DNA from: Methylococcales bacterium
GTDB taxonomy: Bacteria; Pseudomonadota; Gammaproteobacteria; Methylococcales; Methylomonadaceae
NCBI GenBank assembly: GCA_028715725.1
Contig: JAQURG010000007.1
Span: forward strand, 1 to 64,000
Direction: 5' to 3'
Length of the DNA stretch: 64,000 bases
Shown here: positions 36,060-46,087 of the stretch, piece by piece
How positions within the stretch are numbered: the stretch's first letter is position 1
Layout of the letters: every line of letters starts with the position of its first letter
Notes under the pieces: model-generated
Databases searched by the model: none
Told to the model about the DNA's origin: nothing
The model's input: the letters and a program-made list of their open reading frames with translations, nothing else
Program-made: the position numbers and the translations under genes

Positions 36060-36493
36060 ACTCAGAAGCTGTTGCCGATGGGGCCAAGTCTTATCGGCAA
36101 TGCTGCAACAGGATGTGCCGGCAGACCGGCTCACTGCATCCGGGTGCCTGCATCGGGCCATGAACGGCGCAGCCTTCAAAGAATATCTGCGCGCAGTTGG
36201 GACCGACGTTAAGACCCGGCAATATGGTGATCTGCGATAACCTGCCGGCTCATAAAGTAGCTAAAGTGAAAGCGCTGATTGAAGCTAAAGGCGCAACGCT
36301 GAAATACCTGCCGCCTTACAGTCCGGACCTGAATCCGGTCGAGCAGGTCTTAGCCAAACTGAAAGCTTTGCTGCGCAAGGCGGCTGAGCGAACAGTTGAC
36401 AAGCTCTGTCAGGCTATCGGCCGGAGCATGGATCCGTTCCATACCGATGAATGCCTGAATTATTTTAAAAACTCAGGCTATGCTTTTAACTAA
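36060..36493 (+). pseudogene. Truncated, frameshifted IS630-family transposase
   Basis: The C-terminal half of an IS630-type DDE transposase. A first frame shows a decayed region around 36100-36195 (ADRLTASGCLHRAMNGAAFK, EYLRA). It shifts near 36197 to a second frame that reads GPTLRPGNMVICDNLPAHKV, with the catalytic Asp in ICDN, and LKYLPPYSPDLNPVEQVLAK with the final Glu, ending at 36493. The N-terminal half is missing. It is clearly non-functional. I could not find the terminal repeats. Confidence 0.88.
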
Positions 36494-36532
36494 CAAAGAA
36501 ATGCTCTATAACCTTCCTATTTAAAAAATTTG

Positions 36533-36581
36533 AACCGCGAAGAACACGAAGAAAAATTAAAACTTCGTGTCTTTCGCGGTT
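36533..36581. repeat. Palindromic AACCGCGAAG-type repeat
   Basis: AACCGCGAAGAACACGAAG (36533-36551) pairs with CTTCGTGTCTTTCGCGGTT (36563-36581) with two mismatches in 19 and an 11-base loop. This intergenic palindrome type is seen in many proteobacteria. It sits right after the IS630 remnant and upstream of gcvT. Confidence 0.8.
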
Positions 36582-36696
36582 AATGAGAATTACAAATCAT
36601 TTAATCCCTGACCTGAAGAGCGAGGCTTCAATCCTCTCTTGGATTATCGCTTTTTCAGCGTTACACTAACCTTCCTGCAAGCTAAATTGAGACACC

Positions 36697-37779
36697 ATGC
36701 TAAAAGAGACGCCTCTTTACAATCTTCATCTTGAGCTGGGCGCTAAAATGGTGTCTTTTGCCGGTTATCAAATGCCAGTGCAGTACAGCAAAGGCATTAT
36801 TCACGAACATCTGCATTGTCGAAATCATGCAGGTTTCTTCGATATTTCGCACATGGGGCAATGCCTGATATCGGGCGATAAGGCAGCAGGTGAGCTTGAG
36901 CGATTGACACCCGGCAATATTACCGGACTTCAACCTGGCGAGCAAAAATATACCGTATTAACCAACAAGGATGGCGGCATTATTGACGACATCATTATTA
37001 CACGCCTGACTTCGGGACTGATGATCATCGTTAATGCGGCCTGTAAGGATAAGGATTATGCCTATCTGCAAAGCCATTTATCTGAACAGTGTGATTTTAT
37101 GGAGCTGCCTGATCATGCGCTGTTTGCGTTACAAGGCCCGGCTGCCGCGAGGATTATCGGCAAGTTTTCTGCTGATGCCGCAGAATTAGTGTTTATGCAT
37201 GCCTGCGCAACCGAAATTGACGGTATGCCTTGTAATATTAGCCGCAGCGGCTATACCGGCGAAGACGGCTTTGAAATTTCGGTAGCCAATGAATATGCGG
37301 AACGGCTTGCCCGCTGCTTGCTCGCTGAAGATGAAGTCGAGGCGATTGGCCTGGGGGCGAGGGATACCTTGCGCCTGGAAGCGGGGCTGTGCCTTTATGG
37401 ACATGAACTGAATGAAGCCGTTACACCGGTAGAAGCAGGGCTGCAATGGCTCTTTAAAAAAGGCCATAATGAGTTTCCGGGCGCTGATAAAATCCTGGGC
37501 CAGTTACAGAAAGGTCCGAACAAAATCCGGGCGGGTCTTCTGGTAAAAAGTAAAATACCGGTTCGGGAAGGCAGTGTTATTGTCAATAACGAGGATATCA
37601 TTATCGGTCATGTGACTAGCGGCAGTTTCTCACCCAGTTTGGGCCAGCCTATTGCTATGGCATTGCTTGACCGGAATTCAGCCGACTTGGGCAATACTTT
37701 ATACGGCATTGTTCGTCACCGAAAAATTGCCGCTACTGTGACCAAACTACCTTTTATCCGACATCGCTATCACAGGTAG
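36697..37779 (+). CDS. gcvT: Aminomethyltransferase (glycine cleavage T protein)
   Basis: A 360-residue folate enzyme that releases ammonia from the aminomethyl intermediate on GcvH and transfers the one-carbon unit to tetrahydrofolate. Family blocks: [33 protein letters not shown], the catalytic region with Asp ([17 protein letters not shown]), [13 protein letters not shown], and [20 protein letters not shown]. The length is typical. gcvP starts 5 bases after the stop. The H protein gene that usually accompanies the pair is not in the window. I see no glycine riboswitch upstream. Confidence 0.97.
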   Translation: MLKETPLYNLHLELGAKMVSFAGYQMPVQYSKGIIHEHLHCRNHAGFFDISHMGQCLISGDKAAGELERLTPGNITGLQPGEQKYTVLTNKDGGIIDDIIITRLTSGLMIIVNAACKDKDYAYLQSHLSEQCDFMELPDHALFALQGPAAARIIGKFSADAAELVFMHACATEIDGMPCNISRSGYTGEDGFEISVANEYAERLARCLLAEDEVEAIGLGARDTLRLEAGLCLYGHELNEAVTPVEAGLQWLFKKGHNEFPGADKILGQLQKGPNKIRAGLLVKSKIPVREGSVIVNNEDIIIGHVTSGSFSPSLGQPIAMALLDRNSADLGNTLYGIVRHRKIAATVTKLPFIRHRYHR

Positions 37780-37784
37780 ACATC

Positions 37785-40679
37785 ATGCCAAAATCCCGTC
37801 CCAGCCTCGACCAATTGGAAATGCGCGGTAATTTTATTAACCGCCATATCGGCCCCAATCAGCTGCAGACACGAGAAATGCTGGCAGAACTGGGGCTGAA
37901 TGAGCTTGAAGATATTATCGGTCAGGCCATCCCTGACAATATTCTTAATCGCGAACCTTTAAAATTAACCGAGACGATTAGCGAACGCGCTGTTATAAAA
38001 TATCTGCGCAATATGCGCGGACGCAATAAAGTGTTTACTTCAATGATCGGCATGGGTTATTACGATACCGTCATGCCATCGGTAATTAAACGTAATGTAC
38101 TGGAAAACCCCGGCTGGTACACGGCTTACACGCCCTATCAGGCCGAAGTCAGCCAGGGCCGTTTGGAAGCCCTGTTAAATTATCAGCAGATGATTATCGA
38201 TTTAACCGGCATGGAGCTTGCCAATGCGTCACTGCTTGATGAAGGCACGGCGGCGGCAGAGGCAATGACGATGTCGCAGCGTTTGTCCAAAAGTTCTGCC
38301 AACAGCATTGTCGTGGATCAGGATTGTCACCCGCAGACCATTGCGGTTATTAAAACCCGCGCCCATTCATTAGGCTATCAGGTTATCGTCGCCGACCCTT
38401 ACCACGATCTCGAGCAATATGACTTTTTTGGTCTGGTAGTGCAATACCCCGGCTCCAGAGGTGAAATAAAAGATCTCAGCCGGATCACCGCAATCGCTCA
38501 TAACAAATCTGCGCTGATTACGGTAGCTGCTGACTTGTTGAGCCTGGTATTATTAAAACCGCCTGCTGCATTCGGCGTTGATATTGTCGTGGGCAGCGCT
38601 CAGCGGTTTGGCGTGCCCATGGGCTATGGCGGTCCTCATGCGGCATTCTTCGCTACCAGGGATGACTATAAACGCTCCGTTCCCGGCCGCCTCATCGGGG
38701 TATCCAGAGACAGCCACGGACAGGTGGCGTTGCGCATGGCCCTGCAAACCCGGGAACAGCATATCCGCAGGGATAAAGCGACCAGCAATATTTGCACATC
38801 CCAGGTTCTGCTCGCCGTCATTGCCGGGTTTTATGCGGTTTATCACGGCGCCGAAGGCTTGCGTTTGATTGCCGGCCGTGTCCATCGTTACACGCAAATT
38901 CTGGCAGCCGGCATTGCGCAGTTAGGTCATCAAGTCATCAGTAAGTGTTATTTCGACACACTGGTTATTCATGCCCCGAACCAGGCAAAACGCATTGCCG
39001 CCCGGGCTGGTGAAAGCAATATCAATTTGCGCATTATTGATGCGAATCACCTTGGCATCTCTCTGGATGAAACAACAACGCGAAATAATCTGAGGGAAGT
39101 CTGGCAGATTTTCGCATCCGCCACTGCCGACCTTCCCGATATCAATGTACTGGATGCAAGTGTGGCTGAATGTATTCCGGAAGCATTATTACGCAACGAT
39201 GAGATCCTGCAACATCCCGTATTTCATCGCTATCATTCGGAAACCGAAATGATGCGTTATATGCGAAGATTAGCCAGACGCGATATAGCGCTGGACCGCT
39301 CCATGATACCGCTGGGTTCATGCACGATGAAGCTCAATGCCGCAACCGAAATGCAGACCATTTCCTATTATGAGTTTAACGGTCTGCACCCGTTCGCGCC
39401 ACTGTACCAGACTTTGGGCTATCAGCAGATGTTTGCGGAACTGGAAGACATGTTGTGCGACTTGACCGGCTTCGATGCCTTTTCGCTGCAACCCAATGCC
39501 GGTTCCCAGGGAGAATACACGGGGCTGTTGGTCATCCGCAAATATCATGAAGTCAGAGGTCAAACACAACGTAATATTTGTCTGATACCGGCCTCGGCAC
39601 ATGGCACTAATCCTGCCAGTGCAATGATGGCCGGCCTTAAGGTGGTCGTGGTTGCCTGCGATGAAAACGGTAATGTCAGTCTGGATGATTTACGGGCAAA
39701 GCTGGCCGAATACCAGGACACCCTGGCCGCCTTGATGATTACTTATCCATCAACGCACGGCGTTTATGAAGAATCCTTCAGGGAGATTTGTGATCTGATC
39801 CATCAGCATGGCGGGCAGGTTTATCTGGATGGCGCCAATTTTAATGCTTTGGTGGGCTTAAGCCGTCCCGGAAAAATCGGCGCCGATGTCGCTCATCTTA
39901 ACTTGCATAAAACTTTTTGTATTCCGCATGGCGGCGGTGGTCCCGGCGTAGGACCTATCGGCGTGGGAGCACATTTGGCGCCTTTTCTGCCCGATCACCC
40001 TGTCGTTGAAGGCGTTAATCCGGCCAAAGGTGAACATGGTACGATAGGCACCGTATCCGCAGCGCCTTGGGGATCGGCCAGCATTTATACAATTTCCTGG
40101 GCTTATATCGCCATGATGGGTGCGGCGGGATTAAAACGTGCGACGCTGACCGCCATCCTGAATGCCAATTATATTGCCAAACGCCTGGCGTCTTATTACC
40201 CGATTTTATATACCGGCAAAAACGGCTGGGTTGCGCATGAGTGTATTATCGATTGCCATGCTTTTAAGAAAACTTGCAGCATCACAGTGGAAGATATCGC
40301 CAAACGCTTGATTGATTACGGCTTTCATGCTCCTACCGTATCATTTCCGGTTGCCGACACGCTGATGATAGAACCCACTGAAAGCGAGGATAAAGCCGAG
40401 ATCGATCGTTTTTGTGATGCGCTAATCGCGATCCGCCAGGAAATCCAGGCCATTGAAGACGGCTCCGCCGATACTGAAAATAACGTATTGCACAATGCGC
40501 CGCATACCCACCGGTTATTGCTGGAAGAATGGACGTTGCCTTACTCTCGCCAGCAAGCCTTCTTTCCTGACAATAATCAGCATGATGATAAATACTGGCC
40601 GCCGGTCGGGCGTATTGATAATGTCTATGGCGACCGGCATGTGGTTTGCAGCTGCCCGCCTTTGTCGGATTATGAGTAA
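37785..40679 (+). CDS. gcvP: Glycine dehydrogenase (decarboxylating), P protein
   Basis: A 964-residue full-length P protein, with both halves fused as in gammaproteobacteria. It decarboxylates glycine with PLP and passes the aminomethyl group to GcvH lipoate. The PLP lysine lies in [16 protein letters not shown] (about Lys709). Other blocks are [35 protein letters not shown], and the second-half [18 protein letters not shown]. It is in an operon with gcvT and ends just before a short gap. Confidence 0.97.
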   Translation: MPKSRPSLDQLEMRGNFINRHIGPNQLQTREMLAELGLNELEDIIGQAIPDNILNREPLKLTETISERAVIKYLRNMRGRNKVFTSMIGMGYYDTVMPSVIKRNVLENPGWYTAYTPYQAEVSQGRLEALLNYQQMIIDLTGMELANASLLDEGTAAAEAMTMSQRLSKSSANSIVVDQDCHPQTIAVIKTRAHSLGYQVIVADPYHDLEQYDFFGLVVQYPGSRGEIKDLSRITAIAHNKSALITVAADLLSLVLLKPPAAFGVDIVVGSAQRFGVPMGYGGPHAAFFATRDDYKRSVPGRLIGVSRDSHGQVALRMALQTREQHIRRDKATSNICTSQVLLAVIAGFYAVYHGAEGLRLIAGRVHRYTQILAAGIAQLGHQVISKCYFDTLVIHAPNQAKRIAARAGESNINLRIIDANHLGISLDETTTRNNLREVWQIFASATADLPDINVLDASVAECIPEALLRNDEILQHPVFHRYHSETEMMRYMRRLARRDIALDRSMIPLGSCTMKLNAATEMQTISYYEFNGLHPFAPLYQTLGYQQMFAELEDMLCDLTGFDAFSLQPNAGSQGEYTGLLVIRKYHEVRGQTQRNICLIPASAHGTNPASAMMAGLKVVVVACDENGNVSLDDLRAKLAEYQDTLAALMITYPSTHGVYEESFREICDLIHQHGGQVYLDGANFNALVGLSRPGKIGADVAHLNLHKTFCIPHGGGGPGVGPIGVGAHLAPFLPDHPVVEGVNPAKGEHGTIGTVSAAPWGSASIYTISWAYIAMMGAAGLKRATLTAILNANYIAKRLASYYPILYTGKNGWVAHECIIDCHAFKKTCSITVEDIAKRLIDYGFHAPTVSFPVADTLMIEPTESEDKAEIDRFCDALIAIRQEIQAIEDGSADTENNVLHNAPHTHRLLLEEWTLPYSRQQAFFPDNNQHDDKYWPPVGRIDNVYGDRHVVCSCPPLSDYE

Positions 40680-40834
40680 TTGATCAAGGGCAGTACCGCG
40701 TCCTGTACTTGTGCTATGGCTTTATGGCAATCTGCTTTTCATCTGAAATATTCATGCCAACGATTCATGAGTTCGCTCATCCATATTTTTGCCATTAAAG
40801 CAAAGCTCATATTACAAATTCTTAAAGCATCTGA

Positions 40835-41455
40835 ATGACTATAAAAGAACAAATTATGCATGACCATCGCGTTGCATTGCGCAATTGCAGCAAATGCAGT
40901 GCAATGATCGGCCCGGTGGTAAGCGGGAGCCCTGTGCTGTCGCCGATTTTACTGATCGGCCAGGCGCCCGGCGATAAAGAGGGCGGTTTCGGCAAACCCT
41001 TCGCGTGGACGGCCGGCAAAACCCTGTTTAAATGGTTCGAGCGCATCGGGCTTGATGAAGAAAATTTTAGAAAGCGTGTTTATATGGCCGCGGTATGCCG
41101 GTGTTTCCCCGGTAAAAATCCCAAAGGCGGCGACCGTGTGCCGAGTCCTGCCGAAATTGATAACTGCTCGGGCTGGCTGCAGGCGGAAATCGATTTGCTT
41201 AAGCCTGACCTGATCCTTCCGGTCGGCAAACTGGCGATCAGTCAATTAATGCCGGTTAAAAAACTCAACGACGTGATCGGCAGACTTCATCCCGTTACTT
41301 TTCACGGCCATCGGACAGAAATGATCCCGCTGCCGCATCCGTCCGGCGCGTCAACCTGGCACCGCATGGAGCCGGGCCTTACATTGCTGGAATCGGCGTT
41401 GACGATTCTGCAACACCATCGGTCCTGGCAACAAGTTTGCCAAGCCCATCAGTAG
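40835..41455 (+). CDS. Uracil-DNA glycosylase family protein
   Basis: A 206-residue protein of the UDG superfamily. Motif 1 LIGQAPGDKEGGFGKPF (near residues 40-56) and motif 2 PLPHPSGASTWHR (near 168) frame the substrate pocket. An N-terminal CSKC (residues 18-21) plus cysteines in AAVCRCFPG and IDNC could hold the [4Fe-4S] cluster of family 4/5 enzymes. The enzyme would remove uracil from DNA; the exact family is not certain. It is on the plus strand downstream of gcvP with its own presumable promoter. Confidence 0.85.
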   Translation: MTIKEQIMHDHRVALRNCSKCSAMIGPVVSGSPVLSPILLIGQAPGDKEGGFGKPFAWTAGKTLFKWFERIGLDEENFRKRVYMAAVCRCFPGKNPKGGDRVPSPAEIDNCSGWLQAEIDLLKPDLILPVGKLAISQLMPVKKLNDVIGRLHPVTFHGHRTEMIPLPHPSGASTWHRMEPGLTLLESALTILQHHRSWQQVCQAHQ

Positions 41456-41544
41456 GGCGTACCGTGCATTTTTAGAAACGGGGCGCATGGCACACTCTAC
41501 GTAACTTAGACTCTTAACAATGCTTTGGACATCCTTTCAGAAAT

Positions 41545-41724
41545 TTATGCTTCGATAAATTGCGGCTCATAGGGCGGATAAAGTTCCACTTCATCCAGTT
41601 CAAAATTATATTCCTTCCCCAATGCAATCAGCTCTCTGATTTTTTGCACAGCCAACAGCTTTTCCTTTAATTCGGGATCTGTTTTTGCGTGCTCAGAAAA
41701 TGCTTTTATTTGTGTAATTGACAT
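41545..41724 (-). CDS. Nif11-like small protein
   Basis: A 59-residue protein encoded by ATG at 41724 with a clear AGGAG site 8 bases before. It reads MSITQIKAFSEHAKTDPELK, followed by EKLLAVQKIRELIALGKEYN and FELDEVELYP. The spacing of KAF...DPELKEKL...A..LGKEYNFE matches the Nif11 domain, which occurs beside nitrogenase genes and as a leader for ribosomally made peptides. There is no core-peptide extension and no GG cleavage site; the C-terminus PPYEPQFIEA is short. No modification enzyme or transporter is adjacent, so it looks like a stand-alone Nif11 protein. Function unknown. Confidence 0.75.
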   Translation of the reverse strand: MSITQIKAFSEHAKTDPELKEKLLAVQKIRELIALGKEYNFELDEVELYPPYEPQFIEA

Positions 41725-41793
41725 GTATTGACTCCTGTTTTTTTTAAAATATGCTTTGTTTACAAAGCGGTTGGTGAAAAATACGATGTTCGG

Positions 41794-42130
41794 CTAGACG
41801 CTGTAAGGCGTATTAATCGAGTTTTTAAGCACTGCGACATCGCGTTCGGGTAAATAAGAAAAATCTCCGCCCACATCCTAAAAACGGCCAAGCCGCTGTC
41901 GGCACGAACCAGTTTGCCATTCACCATATAGAAGAACCAGGCAAAAGGATAACCGGCTGGCGATCAAAACGGGTTAGCAGGTATTGCAGAGAGACGCCTT
42001 TTTTGCCATGAATATCTTCCAGATGCGGCATGTTTTTTGGCTGCGTATTGATAAGTTCAACATTGATTATTTGTTCTTCAAAGCGCCCGGTATGCCTGAA
42101 AGGCCGCACAATCCAGTCATTGGATAGCAT
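41794..42130 (-). pseudogene. Unrecognised gene with two frameshifts
   Basis: The first part reads MLSNDWIVRPFRHTGRFEEQ, then LINTQPKNMPHLEDIHGKKG, and stops early at 41921. Two other minus frames continue a protein-like reading: AGYPFAWFFYMVNGKLVRAD from about 41950, then GDFSYLPERDVAVLKNSINT to a stop at 41794. Joined, the product would be near 110 residues. Shifts lie near 41957 and near 41873. I do not recognise the family. The start codon is 22 bases from the divergent SIR2-like gene, so a common promoter region is likely. Confidence 0.55.
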
Positions 42131-42152
42131 TTATGAATTTCCGAGAGCCGCG

Positions 42153-42781
42153 ATGAACCAGGAGCTCAAAAAAGGCCGAAACTTTCTAGGCCAGTTTCTC
42201 ACCAAATTATACGGCGATACAGAATGCACGCGGCTATACACGATTGGCTAGCGGAATGGAAGCCGGCTTATATTGTTGATATCACCAGGGATACCCAATT
42301 GCAGGAAAACTATGCCGATAAAGAGCATACGCTGATTGCCGGAATCGCAAGAATCACCGCCAGCCAGTTCCGGTTCAAGTTATATCATTTCGATGGCAGC
42401 GATTATTTTGAAATTTTACAGGAACAGGTCGACCCCGGATTACCCATTTTATTTAAAACGATGGGAACGCCTAAACCGGAAGCCAATTACATTGCTTCAG
42501 ATGCCGATTATGTCGATTATATTACCGAGTTAATGGGCGGCTTTGCTATCCCTGATTTCCTTAAAGAATACCGCAAGGGCAAGCAATACCTGTTTATAGG
42601 CGTGCCGCTGAACAGGGATTCGGAACGCATGGTGATGAGTGATATTGGTGCCGCAGAGAAAAAAGGCTGGGTTTTGAATAAAAATCCGACGGATAAGGAA
42701 CAGCGTTTTTGTAAAAAACAGGCCTGGAAATTATCAACGCAGGTGTTGAAGATCTGCTGGAGGCTGTCTGATGAAGTGTAG
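42153..42781 (+). pseudogene. SIR2-like domain protein, frameshifted near its start
   Basis: The ATG at 42153 opens MNQELKKGRNFLGQFLTKLY and is stopped at 42251. The next frame, from about 42224, continues AIHDWLAEWKPAYIVDITRD and then 160 more residues without interruption, including ASQFRFKLYHFDGSDYFEIL and GGFAIPDFLKEYRKGKQYLF. The order resembles SIR2-like (SIR2_2 type) domain proteins, which can hydrolyse NAD in defence systems. A frame change near 42215-42225 would restore a protein of about 208 residues. The family call rests on overall pattern, not on a complete catalytic motif. Confidence 0.6.
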
Positions 42782-42934
42782 TCACTTTATAAAAGTGAAG
42801 TTGCGGTTGCGGATTTATGAAGATTAACCTCATGCCGTCTTTTGTGTCAACCCGATAAATCATGCATTTGTTGGGTTAACGATAAAGCCGGTTTACCATC
42901 TCATACAAAGCAGTGATCGACTGGATTCTTACGA

Positions 42935-43399
42935 TCAAATACAAGCCAGATCGGGTGAATGTATGCTGACGAACTGATAATCCTTTTTTAAGCAATGATC
43001 CAGCCATTTTTGCAAGAAATAATTTAACCGCCATTTGTAATTCATAATTTCACGGCTCAAGCCCGGATCTTTAAAAACCTGCGCTACGCTGGCCCGGGCA
43101 TGATCGCTTATTACTTCAGCCAGTTGTGCATCCTGATAAATGCGTATTTTGACGGCAGGCTCCAGAAACTCTTCCAGATTTTTATTAAAGCAATGGCTGA
43201 GCTCCACTGTCATTGTGTAGGGCGTTTGTTCGATAACCTTAAGGTGCAGCATGGTCTTATAGGCGGTAAGGCCAATGGCTATCTCTTTAAATGTGAATAA
43301 CTCCGGAATTAACTGTAACAGCTTCTGGTAGTTGGACTCACAGATTTGTTCCAGGCACAAGGATTTATTGACAGGATTAACCAGGCTCATAAGTATCAA
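42935..43399 (-). CDS. DUF1249 (YqiB-like) family protein
   Basis: A 154-residue protein of the DUF1249 group. It contains CESNYQKLLQLIPELF, VIEQTPYTMTVELSHCF, VKIRIYQDAQLAEVISD and the closing NYKWRLNYFLQKWLDHCLKK, which are the family's conserved segments. The function is not established. It overlaps queD by 4 bases on the same strand, so they are cotranscribed. Relatives in enterobacteria lie beside cpdA and nudF, so the pairing with queD is a local arrangement. An alternative start exists at the second Met, residue 4. Confidence 0.85.
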   Translation of the reverse strand: MILMSLVNPVNKSLCLEQICESNYQKLLQLIPELFTFKEIAIGLTAYKTMLHLKVIEQTPYTMTVELSHCFNKNLEEFLEPAVKIRIYQDAQLAEVISDHARASVAQVFKDPGLSREIMNYKWRLNYFLQKWLDHCLKKDYQFVSIHSPDLACI

Positions 43400-43800
43400 T
43401 TTTCATGGTAGCAAGCATGAGCGCTGGCAGTTTCCCATAACACCACCTGGGCAACATTAAAACCGGCCTGTTTTAAATGTTGATAAATCATTTTGCTCAA
43501 TACTTCGGCGGTCGGATGATCATCGAGCGCCAGGAAACGTTCGTTGTTGTCCATCAACATAGGGATGATCGGATCATTTTTATGCAGCAGAAAATTATGA
43601 TCGAGGTTTTGGTGGATGTATTCTTCAACACAATTCCTGATATCGGAAAAATCGCAGACCATGCCTTGATCATTGAGCTGTTCTTGCTGTATTGAAATCG
43701 ATGCCTTAACGCTATGTCCGTGTAAATTCCGGCATTTTCCCGGATGATTCATCAACCGATGCCCATAACAGAAATAAACTTCTTTGGTGATGGTAAACAT
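43396..43800 (-). CDS. queD: 6-carboxy-5,6,7,8-tetrahydropterin synthase
   Basis: A 134-residue protein when read from the ATG at 43800 (MFTITKEV); an upstream in-frame ATG at 43830 would add ten unlikely residues. The zinc histidines are in CYGHRL and LHGHS, with the catalytic Cys in GKCRNLHGHS. VCDFSDIRNCVEEYI and LDHNFLL complete the pattern, and ETASAHACY ends it. QueD is an early enzyme of 7-deazaguanine and queuosine synthesis. queG, the last enzyme, is elsewhere in this window. The gene overlaps the DUF1249 gene downstream. Confidence 0.93.
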   Translation of the reverse strand: MFTITKEVYFCYGHRLMNHPGKCRNLHGHSVKASISIQQEQLNDQGMVCDFSDIRNCVEEYIHQNLDHNFLLHKNDPIIPMLMDNNERFLALDDHPTAEVLSKMIYQHLKQAGFNVAQVVLWETASAHACYHEN

Positions 43801-44023
43801 AATAAAAATACGGCCGTTTTGGCATTTCAATAAGTTAAGAGTAGATTAATTGCCAGCGGTACTGATTGAAGCACTACGACCAAGCTCTATAATATCTGCT
43901 TAAAAGTGTACTATAAAAAGAGACAAGAGTGGGGCACGATTATCAATTATGGAATTTATTTAGAATTAATTGCTAAATTTCTATAAAATTCACTCTTCAC
44001 CTTTAACGCCGGATCACGTCTTC

Positions 44024-44992
44024 ATGGACCTAAAATTTCTTGATTTTGAACAACCGCTCGCTGAACTGGAAGCGAAAATTAAAGAACTTCGTAATGTCGA
44101 GTTTGATAATGACATTAATATTTCCGATGCTATCAGGCAATTGGAAGATAGAAGCCGGGCGCTGGCCGAATCAATATTCAGCAATCTTTCCGACTGGCAG
44201 ATTTCGCAGCTATCCAGACATCCAGGCCGGCCTTATACGCTGGATTATATCGAGCATATCATGACCGATTTCCACGAACTCCATGGAGATCGCGCTTATG
44301 CCGATGATCCGGCTATTGTTTGCGGATTAGCGCGTCTTGATAAGCAGCCGGTCATGGTGATTGGCCATCAAAAAGGCCGTGATACCAAAGAAAAGATTTA
44401 CCGCAATTTCGGCATGCCCCGGCCGGAAGGTTATCGTAAAGCCTTGCGGGTTATGAAAATGGCTGAACGCTTTAAAATACCCGTGATATGTCTGATCGAT
44501 ACACCAGGCGCCTATCCTGGGATCGGTGCTGAAGAGCGGGGACAAAGCGAAGCCATTGCCAGGAACCTATTTGAAATGGCGAAATTGCGGACACCGATTA
44601 TCTGCACGATTATCGGCGAAGGCGGTTCAGGCGGTGCATTGGCGATTGGCGTGGGCGATCGTTTAATCATGCTGGAATACAGCATTTATTCGGTAATCTC
44701 GCCCGAAGGTTGCGCATCTATTCTATGGAAAAGCGCCGAAAAATCCCAATTGGCGGCCGAGGCCATGGGCATTACTTCCGACCGTATTCGCGAGCAGGGT
44801 TTTCTGGACGAAGTTGTCAGAGAGCCTTTGGGAGGCGGTCACCGTAATTTCAAGATTATCGCCTTGAATTTAAAAGAAGCACTGATTCGCCATTTATCCG
44901 AACTCAAGCGCCAGCCAATTGATGAATTACTGGATAACCGCTACCGGCGGATTATGAATTTCGGCGTGTTTTCTGAAGAAGCTGGAAAATAA
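44024..44992 (+). CDS. accA: Acetyl-CoA carboxylase carboxyltransferase alpha subunit
   Basis: A 322-residue subunit that, with AccD, transfers carboxyl from carboxybiotin to acetyl-CoA for fatty acid synthesis. I start it at the ATG of [10 protein letters not shown]; a longer TTG reading from 43970 adds 18 residues absent in the family. Conserved blocks: [73 protein letters not shown], and [15 protein letters not shown]. The length matches E. coli AccA (319). Confidence 0.97.
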   Translation: MDLKFLDFEQPLAELEAKIKELRNVEFDNDINISDAIRQLEDRSRALAESIFSNLSDWQISQLSRHPGRPYTLDYIEHIMTDFHELHGDRAYADDPAIVCGLARLDKQPVMVIGHQKGRDTKEKIYRNFGMPRPEGYRKALRVMKMAERFKIPVICLIDTPGAYPGIGAEERGQSEAIARNLFEMAKLRTPIICTIIGEGGSGGALAIGVGDRLIMLEYSIYSVISPEGCASILWKSAEKSQLAAEAMGITSDRIREQGFLDEVVREPLGGGHRNFKIIALNLKEALIRHLSELKRQPIDELLDNRYRRIMNFGVFSEEAGK

Positions 44993-45051
44993 TACGGCTT
45001 TTGTATTCAAATCGATTACAAGGCTGCGACGCCAAAATATGACAGCGTAAT

Positions 45052-45062
45052 GGGGGGGGGGG
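45052..45062. repeat. Run of 11 G
   Basis: An uninterrupted G11 homopolymer lies 60 bases after accA and 50 bases before the end of the next gene. The exact length is open to sequencing error. It could act as a slippage tract, but it is not inside a gene. Confidence 0.7.
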
Positions 45063-45111
45063 CATACATCTGCCGGGTTAGCGCTTGGGTTGTAAAGAGA
45101 AAACACCATAG

Positions 45112-46065
45112 TCAGGCGCGAAAAAGAATGCTCTGTAGTTCATCCCGATCAATGTGAGTGGCTTCGCGATCAAAAATGTCTGGAATGGCCCGTTTGAGTT
45201 TTTTCTTTAAACCGTTCAGGTCAAACGGATGTTGATATTGGCTCCGCCTGTATGAGTAGATGAAGTGGCACTGCTTGCTGTAGATAATTCTGTCAAATGT
45301 ATAGAAGCCGAGATAGTCGCCACGATTACTTGCACATAGAACTACATCGCCTTGTCTGAATGGAAGTTCGTTTTTCTTGGCCTTGTACGTGAAGAAGTCC
45401 CTTAGTGTAGGCACGTCTCCCTCCGCAGAATTTTCTTGAAGTAATCGAGTGGCTTCTGCTTTGGTTTCCGCTGTGTGTTTGACATCCCAAATAAATAGCG
45501 GCAGCCGTTGATTAGTTTCATCAGACAGCCACTCTTCTAGTGTCGAATAATGTCGTGATCTTGCCATTCCAGCTTGTGTTCGATCATGATTCACACAATA
45601 AGTATTAAATGCTGACTCGAACTGTTGGGACTTAACACTAATGACATTTGGCCTTTCTAATAACTCTTGGAAATGCTTCTCATAGTTGCAATAAAGATCA
45701 GTATTTTTAACAACCAAACAGGTATCGCGCGTGAGGGCAATCCCTGTCGATGTAAAATTTGAACTTCCAATTACAACAATGTTTGGGCTGATTAAATATA
45801 GTTTCCAATGGATGCTTGATTGATATCCAAAGTCCACGAAGGCTTTCAGCTTCTCGCTATCGTGTTTCGCGCAATACTCTATGAATTTCGGAGAAGTAAA
45901 TGCATTGATTGTTCCGACTAGCAACTCAATAGTGTTAGCGTTATCAAGTAGTATTGACAAGATTGGCTCTGTGCCACTAGCGAATGCTGTAACTATTCGA
46001 ATATGTTTTTGTTTGTGGGACTTCAAATAGTCACCCAAGCATGCACTGCTATCAAGTATCTTCAT
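45112..46065 (-). CDS. Phospholipase D-fold nuclease-like protein
   Basis: A 317-residue protein with one PLD-type motif: HWKLYLISPN (His86, Lys88), followed by VVIGSSNFTSTG (Gly100, Ser101, Asn103). The usual Asp of HxKxxxxD is replaced by Ser. One motif means it would work as a dimer, as in Nuc and the BfiI/NgoFVII restriction enzymes. The C-terminal half (about residues 170-317) is not recognised; it ends RDELQSILFRA. No methyltransferase is adjacent, so it is not an obvious restriction system. It is followed by toxin-antitoxin genes, in an accessory region. A DNA-damage or phage-defence role is a guess. Confidence 0.7.
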   Translation of the reverse strand: MKILDSSACLGDYLKSHKQKHIRIVTAFASGTEPILSILLDNANTIELLVGTINAFTSPKFIEYCAKHDSEKLKAFVDFGYQSSIHWKLYLISPNIVVIGSSNFTSTGIALTRDTCLVVKNTDLYCNYEKHFQELLERPNVISVKSQQFESAFNTYCVNHDRTQAGMARSRHYSTLEEWLSDETNQRLPLFIWDVKHTAETKAEATRLLQENSAEGDVPTLRDFFTYKAKKNELPFRQGDVVLCASNRGDYLGFYTFDRIIYSKQCHFIYSYRRSQYQHPFDLNGLKKKLKRAIPDIFDREATHIDRDELQSILFRA

Positions 46066-46087
46066 TTGAACGGTCTCAGAGCGAGTA

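Noticed and set aside
36582-36696. Glycine riboswitch before gcvT
   Set aside because: I looked for the tandem aptamer pattern and saw none; only a short palindrome and AT-rich sequence are present.
42030-42152. Upstream extension of the SIR2-like first frame
   Set aside because: It overlaps the divergent pseudogene antisense, and the family-like N-terminus begins at the ATG at 42153.
43970-44023. TTG-initiated N-terminal extension of accA
   Set aside because: The ATG at 44024 begins at the conserved AccA N-terminus; the extension is not family-like.
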